A DNA stretch of 64,000 nucleotides, taken from contig ADNK01001725.1 in the NCBI GenBank assembly GCA_000320545.1, forward strand, positions 61,001 to 125,000. Direction: 5' to 3'. Position numbers and translations under genes: made by a program. The DNA is from Bigelowiella natans CCMP2755. Taxonomy: Eukaryota; Cercozoa; Chlorarachniophyceae. Positions 13,143 through 23,977 of the stretch are shown here, one piece after another. Within the stretch, counting starts at the first letter, position 1. Each line of letters opens with the position of its first letter. The notes below the pieces were generated by a model. It made no database searches. It was not told the DNA's origin and saw only the letters and a program-made list of their open reading frames with translations.

Positions 13143-13178
<36 letters not shown>

Positions 13179-13475
13179 ATGAAGACGAAGAAGAGGAAGA
13201 GGAAGAAGAAGCAATAGCAGTGGCAGTAGCAAGCAGTAGCAGCCAATGCGAAGAACGTTCAAACTAATTATATAAATATGCTTTCCCTCCTCCTCCTCCT
13301 CCTTCTCCAACCAACCAATCTGATATCATTAATCATCATCACCCCCCCCACCCCCTCACCCACCAAAAAGGTTCCATACTCCAAGTTTCTGGAACTAGTT
13401 GATTATGCAGGATCACGTGCTAGTGTTAGAGCGGGGGTAAGCGTGTTATGTCTATATAGATGAGAGAGAGAGACA

Positions 13476-13520
<45 letters not shown>

Positions 13521-14896
13521 GGAATGCAGCACTGCTTTGAATCCATAGGAGATAGATGATTGTTGAAGAAAAGTCGTTGTTTCTTATTAAATCATCTTCT
13601 AATTATGTCGAATATATCATCATATTTTACTACTTACGCCAAAAGGTTGACACGATATCAGATGTGCGGTTTTCGCCTCGGCGCATTGATTTTAGTGTGG
13701 GAGAAGACAACTTTTTTACGCGGCCAGTTGTCGCTGTGACCAGTGGGCTGTTGGATACGATGACCCAGAAGGGTATTCTTTTCTATGCAGAAAAGGTGTG
13801 TTCGGTATGTAGTAGTAGCATTCTGGCTTGATGATGGAAAGACTAGTATTTGATGATGAATAGACTCTTTTTTGTATTTGATCTTCTTCTTCTTCCTTCC
13901 TTCTGCTGTCAGGTTAATATGCTTGCAGCATCAATATCAGCGTTGATTCCTGTGGCTGTGTTCACGATAATCTGGGGTCTTTTGTTGTCCAGGATGGTTG
14001 GCGGGTGAGGGGAGTCAAAGCACAACAACGATGACAAGCGCTAATCATCATCATTATCATCACCACCAATCAATCAATAAACTACCGTGATCAGGGGTCA
14101 AGATGGAAACGTTGGGAAGATGGTTCCCCCCCCAGCAGTACCATCTGGTGGTAAGTACTTTGTTACCATTCATTTCACGAGAAGGGGGGGGTGGGGAGAT
14201 TGAGACACGAATTTGGCTAAACTAGAACTAATGCTGAACTCCCCCCCATCTCCCTCCCTCCTCCTCCTCCTTGGTCCTCCTTCCCTTTTTCCTTCTTCCT
14301 GTTGTTCATCATCATCATCATCACCATCATCATCATTTAGGTTTTGACATGGTAGCTGGTATTGATACAGCGAAGATGGAACTTGTAGAAATCGTTGATT
14401 TTCTCAAGGTGAGCGTCGCGTTATCCAACAAGTGTTATTTCTTTTATGGTGATGACAATGATGATGCAATGCTGATGATGATGATGGTGGTGGTGATGAT
14501 GAATGCCGGTTGAGGCTAACGATGCTAGAATAAACTAATATCGATCATCATGTACACTCCTAATCTTCTCCTTGATCCTCTTCTTCTTCGTCTTTGTATA
14601 TTATCTATTATATCCCCTTTGTTCAGAATCCTTCAAGATACCTAAAGACTGGTGCAAGGGTAGTATGATTACTGCATTTTCATCTTCCTCCCCCTCCATC
14701 ATCGTACTGTCCTCTCCCCCTCCCTGATATTGTTTGTGGCGGGTTTTTTGATACAACTCTTCTCGGTGTGTAATCTCAGCTACCAAAGGGGGTGTTAATG
14801 GTGGGTGAACCAGGAACAGGTTAGTAGTGGTAGAGTACGTACTACTCTGCCATCTCTTAACAAGTTTACGAGAAATTATGCTCATCTAGTTCTAAA

Positions 14897-14932
<36 letters not shown>

Positions 14933-16580
14933 GTTATATTAATGCAAAGCATTTCTTCAGTACCAATATCATCGTATTTTTATGTGACCCACAGCGCTGA
15001 CTCCTTTCTCTCTTCTCAGGCAAAACCTTGCTTGCACGTGCAATGGCGGGGGAGGCCGGGGTGCCGTTTTTCTATTGCTCTGGTTCTGAGGTGTGTGTGT
15101 GTGTGTGTGTGTGATTTATGATGTATGATATATGATGATTCAATTCAATGCTGTCCCTTGAAAGAAAGAGGAAGAAGAAAAAGAAGAATCATCATCATCA
15201 TCATTATCATCATCATTATCATCATCATTATCATCATCATCACCACCACCACCACCACCACCATCACGATTCATCAATCCTCCCACCGCATCGATTCCTC
15301 CTTTACCTGAAATCATTCATTCATTCCCCCCCCCCCCCCACCTTGCACCTTGCTTGCAGTTTGTCGAGATGTTCGTTGGCAGAGGTTAACTATACAGTAA
15401 GCATAACGTCCTAATAATGCTTGGGGTTATTTGAGTACAACAGCAAGAACAAGAGATTATAGTAGTCAAACACAGATCCTTAATACCGACGAAATACTAG
15501 AGTGTAGGTGTGTATTTTCACTCGCCATCCATTGGTAGTAGCATGTACTATTTCTCTCCGACGGAGAACAGACAGACGCATTTGATTGATATGCTTCATT
15601 GTCTCATCGAAGAGCTACTCATCAATATATAATGATGTCGTCATTCTCAATGAAAGCTTCTTCTTCTTCTTGTATTACTACTACTACTACTACTATTACC
15701 ACTACTACTACCACGTAGGTGCTTCCCGTTTGAGGAGCTTATTCAAAAGGGCCAGGGTACCACTAGTTAACACATGGCTTCATTAGTAAGGGAGGGGGGG
15801 GGGGGGGGGATAATGAAAATGTGCCTCAATACGCTTACATCGTTGACCTACTCTTCACGATTTGTGCCTTCTATTCTTTATCGCAAATCATCGATATCAT
15901 CATCTTCTTCTTCTTCTTCTTCTTCTTCTTCTTCTTGATGGTATTGGTGTATTGTATAGGCCTCAGCTCCTTGTGTCGTGTTTATCGATGAGTTGGATGC
16001 TTTAGGTAATGATAACTAGCTTCTGCTGCTGCAAGATCATAGTATTCGTAGCGCACAATAATAGATGAGTGCAATACATCCGTGGATTTACTTCTCATTG
16101 GTGTCACGAGTACTCTCCTCATATTCTGGATGCATATCATAATGATAATGATGATGGTGAGGATGATGATGATGATGAGGATGATGATGGAAAATAGGGA
16201 AAAAGAGAGATGGCGGAGTGTTCAGTGGAGGGGCAGCATCAGAAGTAGAACAAACACTCAATCAGGTACTAGTACTAGAACTGATAATAATAATAATGAT
16301 GATACAACAACAATTCCTAGTAGTAGTAGTAGTAGTAGTAGTAAAAGCATCTACCACTCCCTCATCCTTTCTGTTTCTCTACCACTCCCTCATCCTTTCT
16401 GTTTCTTATTGCTGATTGAGGAAATGATTCTATCTTCTTCTATCTTCCTCTTCTTGTTGTTGTTGCTGTTACTTCTACTACTGCTACTCATCAGCTTCTT
16501 GTTTGTATGGATGGGCTTGATACATCTCAAAACGGAGTTATCGTCCTAGGAGCTACAAATAGACCAGAAGTGAGTGTGTG

Positions 16581-16615
<35 letters not shown>

Positions 16616-16908
16616 CTGCTTCCTCTCCTTACTGCTAATACTACTACTACTACTACTAATACTACTACTTCAAAGGTGCTGGATGCAGCTTTATGTAGGC
16701 CAGGACGTTTTGACCGCATCGTGAAAATAGACAAGTAGTAGTGAGGAGAGTATGTGATGATAATGGTGATGATGATGATGATGATGATGATGGTGATGGT
16801 GATGGTGAAGATGATGACGACGTTACTACTGCAACATACTACCCACAACCCGCTACTTTGTCTTGTATTATGGAGAATCACTGTAAAGATGTTATTATAG
16901 AAGGGAAG

Positions 16909-16963
<55 letters not shown>

Positions 16964-17621
16964 GTGAAGAAGAAGAAGGAGAAAAAGATATTATTCCATA
17001 AGGCTGGAAAGGTGTATATTCAGTGTATATTCAATTGACAACAGGGTTCTCTACGTTTGAATCTACCACCATCACCATTACCACTGTCATTTTTTAAAAT
17101 ATTATCATTATTATCATCATTAATAGACCTGACCGTGAAGGAAGGGAAGCAATTTTAAAAGTGCACACAAAAGGCATGAAGTTGGCAAATGACGTCGATT
17201 TAGCCCTAGTCGCTTTTGAAACACCTGGCTTTTCTGGCGCAGAACTCGAGGTATTAGCAGCACCGCAATAGCACTACTCTCAATGGTGTGTGTGATGGTG
17301 GGTGGATTTGGATTAAGCGGTGTTTGACTTGTAGCATACGGAATGGAATCATAGTAAGCAACTTAACTATTGTCTACATGACCGTTGAAGCTACCACTCA
17401 TATTATCTATGCTCTTTATCACTTCTCTAGGGAGTGTGCAATGAAGCAGCAATAAGATCTGTTAGGAGAAAAGACGAGAATAACGTAGTATCACTGACAT
17501 TAGCTGTACCATTTTCTTCCGTCTCTTGTCGTTTGTTTGTTGAGCATTTCGTGCTGAATTGTGATACTGCTACTGAAATAATGCTCAGAATGCCACAAAT
17601 ATACCGATTTTCACTAACCAC

Positions 17622-17652
<31 letters not shown>

Positions 17653-17889
17653 ATTGTTGAGCCCGTTTTTGGCAGTTGCTATATGTCGTGATGATAGCAT
17701 TGTTCGCATGATAACTGGATATGTTACCGTCATATCATTTCATCAAATATTCTACAACATGCAGCTTATCAACGGGCAGGACTTTAGAATTGCACTTGAA
17801 GCCTTCATAAAGTCAAGGTAGTCGTTCATGCACATGCACACACATGTATACGTACGTAGTTGGTTCGTCGTCTTCATGTCATGGTAGTG

Positions 17890-17934
<45 letters not shown>

Positions 17935-18066
17935 GATCGGTCGATCATAGTTGATGTCTTCTCTTCGTTCAGGAGCGTGTTGACGAAGAATCCAATCAAA
18001 GACTTAGGATCAACTCTTAAAAATGCGCTCATAGGAGGGGACTCGCCCGGAAGCACTACTCGATGA
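12015..18066 (+). CDS. FtsH-like AAA ATPase lacking the M41 protease domain
   Basis: Exons: 12015-12587, 13067-13129, 13371-13436, 13646-13795, 13913-14004, 14095-14150, 14341-14408, 14627-14659, 14780-14819, 15020-15090, 15360-15384, 15719-15756, 15960-16005, 16198-16265, 16495-16569, 16676-16734, 17127-17250, 17431-17484, 17765-17817, 17973-18066; 615 residues plus stop. Start [16 protein letters not shown] looks like a signal peptide before a Ser/His-rich transit region. TM1 is about 180-210, [10 protein letters not shown] follows, and TM2 is about 290-312. Walker A GEPGTGKT 376-383, Walker [10 protein letters not shown] 431-439, ATNRPE 483-488 and RPGRFDR 496-502 are intact. The lid-region motif NEAAIRS follows. 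The frame stops about 80 residues on, with no HExxH, so the zinc protease is missing. Probable plastid-membrane ATP-driven chaperone or FtsHi-like partner of active FtsH. Confidence 0.93.
12240..12276 (+). repeat. In-frame poly-histidine run from (CAC)n
   Basis: A CAC microsatellite lies inside exon 1 of the FtsH-like gene and encodes ten histidines in the targeting/linker region. It shows that trinucleotide expansion reaches coding sequence but stays in frame. Confidence 0.9.
12615..12755 (+). repeat. 47-bp tandem repeat, three copies
   Basis: Copies start at 12615, 12662 and 12709 with a few substitutions between them. Each contains TTTCTTTCAACATTTTATT followed by CGCTTC and AATCCAACAA. 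The array lies just inside intron 1 of the FtsH-like gene. Confidence 0.95.
13138..13179 (+). repeat. (GTA)n trinucleotide microsatellite in intron
   Basis: GTA/TAC and ATC/GAT trinucleotide runs of 6-15 units are the commonest repeats in the window, for example 14899-14932, 15189-15264, 22665-22694, 38159-38188, 45651-45676, 48178-48209, 52791-52829 and 59699-59731. Nearly all lie in introns. Confidence 0.9.
16349..16407 (+). repeat. 31-bp direct repeat, two copies
   Basis: CTACCACTCCCTCATCCTTT followed by CTGTTTCT occurs twice in a row within an intron of the FtsH-like gene, upstream of the exon at 16495. Confidence 0.85.
17888..17930 (+). repeat. (AT)n microsatellite in last FtsH-like intron
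   Basis: About 20 TA units. Similar AT runs are at 30008-30040 (followed by GA), 35161-35201, 38629-38661, 47015-47064, 61056-61099 and 63259-63295. Confidence 0.9.
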
Positions 18067-18926
18067 AGGGAATTAACAGCGAATGCTTCTATAATTTCAT
18101 GCTATCAAATGCTATGAGCTTAGTTCCATGTGTACAAAGAATAATAATAAAAATGATGTTATTGCCTCTAAAGTGTTGTAATAATCTATGGGCATCGCGC
18201 ACAGCTTTCGATCGTCATGTGCGCTGATTATGACTGATTAGAGGATATAAGCAAAGTTTTATTCGTGCTCGCAGATAGCCAGTATTGCATCAGCTTATCA
18301 CAGAATAATCGAGAGTCTATGTATATAGCATATGTAGCTGCGGCGCACAATGTGTCATTAATAGCAATATAGCTTAATGTAGTATAACTTGCACCTACGC
18401 TGCGCACACTCGTACGTGAGTACTTGCACAACAAATATTACATGTTTCATATGTGCAGTGTGAGACGGATGTAATGAAATGTTTAAATATATGTGCAGTG
18501 TGCTGTAAAAGATTGACCATCACTTCATATATATCCGTCTAATGTACAGGGTAGTACTCTGTAGTTAGCACGTGACAAGCGAGAACACGTAGACACGAAT
18601 CCGATGACTCTAGCATGAAGTTCTAGAGTTATTCGTCGAATAAGACTTTCAGCAATAAGTATAACTGATTTCCATTGCATGGTAGGTGATTCTGCCGTGT
18701 TTGCTAAACAACTTCGAGGGGTTGGTGGATTGTCATTGCGAATAAAATATCAATCATAATTTATTACATTCACGGGACAGCAGACGAACGACTGTTTGTC
18801 AAAGCATTGTTTGTCTTCTCGTTATAGTTTCTTTCCACCTCCTGAATCTGATGATTTATCGGGATCGAATGGTGGATTCAATAGCAGAGAGGAAGAGGGA
18901 AGAACAATGACGGTAAAAGGCAGCTC
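18067..18926. other. Gap downstream of FtsH-like gene, with TGCAC/GCGCAC island
   Basis: About 18180-18560 carries CATCGCGCAC, TGCGCTG, CGCACAC, CGTACGTGAG and repeated ATGTGCAGTGTG, without microsatellites. From 18830 to 18910 an open plus-strand stretch rich in P, S, G and E precedes the RING exon and may be coding, but it is out of frame with it. Confidence 0.5.
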
Positions 18927-19040
18927 ATGCATTTGATTTTCGCCGAAAGAGAATTAGAATGTCCAGTGTGTCTAGATATTTTAGATAACCCTAAAATATT
19001 ATCATCATGTGGACACACATTATGTAAACAATGTATTATC
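18927..19040 (+). CDS. RING finger, first half only
   Basis: From an ATG at 18927 the frame reads MHLIFAERELECPVCLDIL and later SSCGHTLCKQCII, matching the first six ligands of a C3HC4 RING finger (C-x2-C, C-x-H-x2-C-x2-C). It meets a GTAAGA donor at 19041; without splicing it stops at TAA after three more codons. I found no exon with the closing C-P-x-C pair. The region immediately downstream holds well-phased exons on the other strand. It may be a gene fragment, or the start of a gene overlapping its neighbour antisense. RING proteins are usually ubiquitin ligases. Confidence 0.5.
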
Positions 19041-19426
19041 GTAAGATTGTAAGATGAGTGAATGCTCTCGGCTTGTTATAACAGCATATTCTTACCTCAG
19101 AATCAAACCATCGCTCTGTACCATGCTCAACCTAATGACGTTAAAGCATATGAAAATGCTTGCTTGGGATACTACAAACGAGGATTAGCGTATTAGCGGG
19201 TAAGATGTATGCATATTACCTCAGCAAGCCGTCTCAGTAAGTCATCGAGAATTATTCTATACAAATGCAACAACATATACGTCGTAAGCATACATCATCC
19301 TTTAGATACTCATCCTCAAATGATGATACAACGTCGGGCATTTATCATTACATCCACTCAATTTTCGCGGGATAAAAATTTTAATGCAAGCGTTGACTCA
19401 TAATGTGTAATGTTTTTTGTTGTCGT

Positions 19427-19466
<40 letters not shown>

Positions 19467-19778
19467 CTGCCGTAGCCACGTATGTATTACTGTAAAGTTT
19501 CTTTCGGATCTGAGAGCTTCAATCTTGTCTTTGCCGTGGCCTTCATTTCCATGATCACTTCCTTCTCCTCTTTAAATGCCCTGCTTTTCTCACTAGATGG
19601 ATGGATCAGGGGGGTTGTGTATGTAGCCACAACAGGGATGTAATATTACGACAACAACAACAACAACAACAACAAGAACAACAACACAGAAAGAATATCT
19701 AAAAATGCTATATGGAAGGTGACTATCATCATCCTACACAACAATAGCATAAGTACCACGGCCATTTACCATACAACA

Positions 19779-19810
<32 letters not shown>

Positions 19811-20142
19811 ATCTTGAGCTCTGTTAGGTTTTGCAGCATTCGTTGACGTTGCTGTCTTATGTGCGACATTTCAATCTCAATCTCCTGCATACATTATAAC
19901 CACAACAGCATCCAAAACAACGCCTCAATAAGAAGACAACAAACATGCGGTTGTTACAATAAGTTGTATAAACAGTGTGCTCGAGCAGAACGTAAAAGTA
20001 TAACATATGCCAGATAGTTGTGCTATGTATCAAATGAACCACACTTCCCCCACCCACTTTAACCAATACACGATTCTCTATCAAATGATGTGATAATGCT
20101 ACATTAACAACTGAGCATTAGCTTCACGAATGCATTCTAACC

Positions 20143-20177
<35 letters not shown>

Positions 20178-21629
20178 GCTTTTGCCGGTAACAGTTCCCA
20201 CTATCCCTCCTCCTCCCCCTTCTCTTCTTCCTCCTCCCCCTTCTCTACTTCCTCCTCCACCATCAGGTTGATCTTCAGCCTGCTTTCCACGCTCCCCCCT
20301 CGTTGTCATCTTCATCATCATCATCACACTACTCTTCCTCCTTCCTCCTCTGCTTCTATCTCTTGTTCTATGTTCACTTCTCCCTCTCCTCCCCATCCTC
20401 CTCTTCTCTTCAAAGCTGTTGTACGCATTTGCTGATTTCCCTCTATTTGAGGAGGTACCCACCCCCCTCCCAGCAGACGTCCTTGACGCTCTTAAACGCC
20501 CAAAGGAGGAAGAGGAGGAGGAGGAGGAATAGTGCTGATGGTGAGGACGTTTGTACTGGCCATTGCTATTGCTATTGGTATTACGGCTGTTGCTATTATG
20601 CCTCTCTGGGTATAAAGATGATGCTGATGCTGATGGTGGTGGGGGTGGTGGTGGACGCTTATGAGGAGCTCGCGTTCCCGTCATGGTAGTTGTAGTGGCA
20701 GTTGTCCTTTGCCGGCGACGTTGTTGGTGACGATTTGAGTAATCATCGTAGCCTGCTCTGTTGTTACGATGTTCTTGGTATTCTCGTTCCCGTCTCCCTC
20801 TTACTCCTCCTCCTCTTCCTCCTTCCCCTTCTTTGTGGTGGTGGCGGTTGCGATAGTTGTTGTTGTTGTTGTAGATTCGTGATTGTGGTCTACTACGATA
20901 TTCTCCTCGTCCTTCATTGACTCCCCCGCTAACTCCTCTTCCCTCCACCCCCTGCTCCTGGTAGCCACTCTCTTCTTTTACTGCCACCTTGTGGGGCGGG
21001 TGGTGTTGGGCTACATTCGTTGATGATGATGAGGAGGGGGAGGGCATTGTTGCTTTTGCTGTTGATTGTGCTTCTACTGGTACTGCTGTAGTTTTCTTTT
21101 GATGGCCAAGGAGGCTACCTGATGCCTTTTGGTCGTCACGGAATTGAGGAGGAGGAGGAGGAGGGGGGGGGGGGTTCAAATCACCACCCACACTACTACC
21201 ACCACCACCACCTCCTCCTCCTGCCCCACCCCCACCATCATCTGGCTTGGGATCGTCTACAACCACCTAGGAACGAGGAATAGGAGGACTTCACGTTAGC
21301 AGCTTCTATACAATGATAATGATGCGAAAACTACTACTTCATGTACTCGCACAACAACAAATCATTCTGGAACATCATAGCATATTATTCAAATACAAAT
21401 GTTGGCTTGTGATAGCTTTACCGGGCTAGAATCTGGCTCGTTGCAATGGTTCCCTCCTACATTCCTCTTCTTCTTCTTATACGATGTCAGTATTGAGTGA
21501 CTCTGCTTTATCGCCTTACTGTTTTGCTTTCCTGTCACCTTCTTCTTCGTCGCTGTCTCTACTTCATCTTCTTCCTCATTTTCATCATCGTACTCATCGA
21601 GAAGGTTGGTGGCCTTTAGTACACACACA

Positions 21630-21682
<53 letters not shown>

Positions 21683-21862
21683 GATGGACAAACAGACAAA
21701 GAGAGGGAGATGCTCTCACACATGCACACCACACAGCAATTGTTAATGTACGTGTTCACTGACATCGTGGGGAATGGAAGCGCAAGCCGTTGTTGCTCCG
21801 CCACCAGCACCACCGAAATAGTCGTATGAAAGAAATGTGGCGACACTGTCGATTCCAACGCC

Positions 21863-21893
<31 letters not shown>

Positions 21894-22058
21894 AAGAAGG
21901 AAAAGGTGAGGAAGAAGAATAAGAGAATGAGGACCGACAATGGTGTCAGTTATAAATATAATAACAACATAGGAAAATGACGATATATGGCAGCATATTG
22001 TCCTATTTTTAGGAGCAGCAGTGCTGCAATGGGAAAGGTGCGGCTTTTTTTATCTCTC

Positions 22059-22113
<55 letters not shown>

Positions 22114-22234
22114 TCGTGAAGCTCCTCCTTAATGTATGAATCTACCTGCTGTTGTCTTTGTGCAGCAATCTTCGGTGTTGTGTGAGACGGCGACTTGTTG
22201 ACCTGTGTGTGTGTCATTGTTACATAAAAACATA

Positions 22235-22303
<69 letters not shown>

Positions 22304-22660
22304 CGTAAGGAGTAAAAAGTTGTTGAGAAGGAATTATGATGATAATGATGATGATGATGATGATGATAGTGGCCTAAGTGAAAACTGTTAAGTTCTTAGA
22401 ACATAATCAACCTCCTTGCTGCGTTCTGCCGCGTTCGGTTGAATCGCCAACAGCAGTGCCTTTTCCTCCTCCTCCTCCTCCTCCTCCTCCTCCTCCTCCA
22501 CCCCGCAAGAAACTCAATCGCAGAGAAGCCAAGGAGGGAGAAGAAGAGCTGCAGTCAGCACCATAACTTAAACGACGACGACGTACCTACAATGCAAGTA
22601 GTAGAAGAAAAATTGTGTGTACGTGTGTACAGGGCCAATAATATCGGAATAATGCATCTA

Positions 22661-22695
<35 letters not shown>

Positions 22696-23241
22696 CTATA
22701 CTCTCGTCGTACTGGGAAGATGATAACTACTAGTCACCTCCTCCTCCTCCAGATTCGCGTGATAGCAGCATCCCAAAACTAGAAGCGGGAAGTAGACAAG
22801 CTTCCTCATGGTGTGGCCGCGATGATGAGAGGAGAAGCTTGGCATTGCCATCAAGTGGTGCTTGTTGTTGTTGTTGTAGTTGCAAGGGCGTACCACTAGT
22901 ACTGTTGCTCCTACTGTTACTAAGGCCTCCCTCCGTTCGTCGTCAGCAGCAACAGCAGCAGCAGGAGGAGCAGCTGCAATGGGTGGGTGGTGGCATGGTT
23001 GAATTTGCCGATGATGATGAGGATGAGGATGCTGATTGATGCGTTTGACTACTACTTCCAGCAGCAGCAGCAGCAGCAGCAGTAGCAGCAACAGTAGCAC
23101 AACAGTAGCAGTAGATTTTGTCCATGCGACAAGGCAATTCACCTTGTCGTCCTTGCAAAACAAGATGGATGGATCGATCGTCCTTTGATGATCTGGGGAT
23201 TCGAACACCGGGTTGCCTCCCTCACTGTTGATGGTGAGCAC
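19036..23241 (-). CDS. Basic low-complexity protein with helical C-terminus, family unknown
   Basis: Phase-consistent exons: 22586-22412, 22202-22146, 21861-21764, 21613-21422, 21266-20142, 19884-19811, 19592-19491, 19256-19220, 19171-19132, 19115-19096; then reading on to a stop at 19036-19038, or another splice. About 660 residues. The 1.1-kb exon encodes a disordered segment with poly-Pro, poly-Gly, RGG/RGR, RDRSRGG and poly-Asn runs, typical of RNA-binding proteins. After it comes a predicted helical region, including MSHIRQQRQRMLQNLTELK and ILDDLLRRLAEYPKQAF. The 5' end (22700-23241) is unresolved: a GTG-led frame, an ATG frame and a third ATG frame at 23158-22943 are all open across CAG/CTG repeats. 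No family recognised. Confidence 0.55.
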
Positions 23242-23977
23242 ACACTTCTCATGCGTCTCACCATGATCCTTTCAACCGCTCCAATGAAACACTTCTTTCT
23301 ATTTTTCTTTCTTTCTTCTCATGCGATCAATTCATTGTTCAAAGTTTCAGTCGCACTTTGCAGTGTGAGGCGCGTCAACATTCAGTCAGCAGCGCGTGCA
23401 TGGATGCAATTTTTCATCCAACACACACGACACAATTCGATGCAGGTCAGTGCCAGAACGTCGTGGACAGCTAGACAGGCATCATGTAATCACTCACTCG
23501 TGTGCACAGTGACGCACAGGCCGTGCTAGCGTGCTAGAGTGCTAGCGTGGCGCGAACTAGCTGCATGTCACAATGGACTGAAAATGTCGATGTCGTCGAC
23601 GAACACCTCACAGGCTCTCGTGCCTATCGCACAACAAATGGGGCGTTGACAACTTTCTGCCTCACCATGCGACATGCAATCCACATAACTGAGCGTGCGA
23701 GACTCTACCATGAAATCCCATCTGAACACATAATCTCTAGCTAGTCGTGACAATTCTCTTCTTGAGTACAGACAGTCTCGTTGCATGATCAAGGAGGGCA
23801 ATATACCTCGCACTAGCCAACTATCGAAGAATAATTTTAGCAAATCGTCGAACTCAGTTCTGAGTTGTTCGGCCTATTTACTATTTGTTCCCATTACTTG
23901 ATACGTGATCCAATTCGAAACTTCTAAGCAACGAACCTATCATATCATAGAACATTCATCGGTTCTTCTTGGCTGAA
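23242..23977. other. Intergenic gap with GCTAGC/GCATG island
   Basis: Lies 3' of the amidotransferase gene and 5' of the low-complexity gene, both minus strand. About 23370-23720 holds GCGCGTGCATG, GTGCTAGCGTGCTAGAGTGC, CATGCGACATGC and related words, with no microsatellite. A minus-strand frame at 23568-23843 has no family signal. Confidence 0.55.

Noticed and set aside
23180-23220. tRNA-like T-arm sequence (GGTGTTCGAATCCCC on the minus strand)
   Set aside because: The stem pairs poorly and I found no matching anticodon arm, D-arm or acceptor stem around it.
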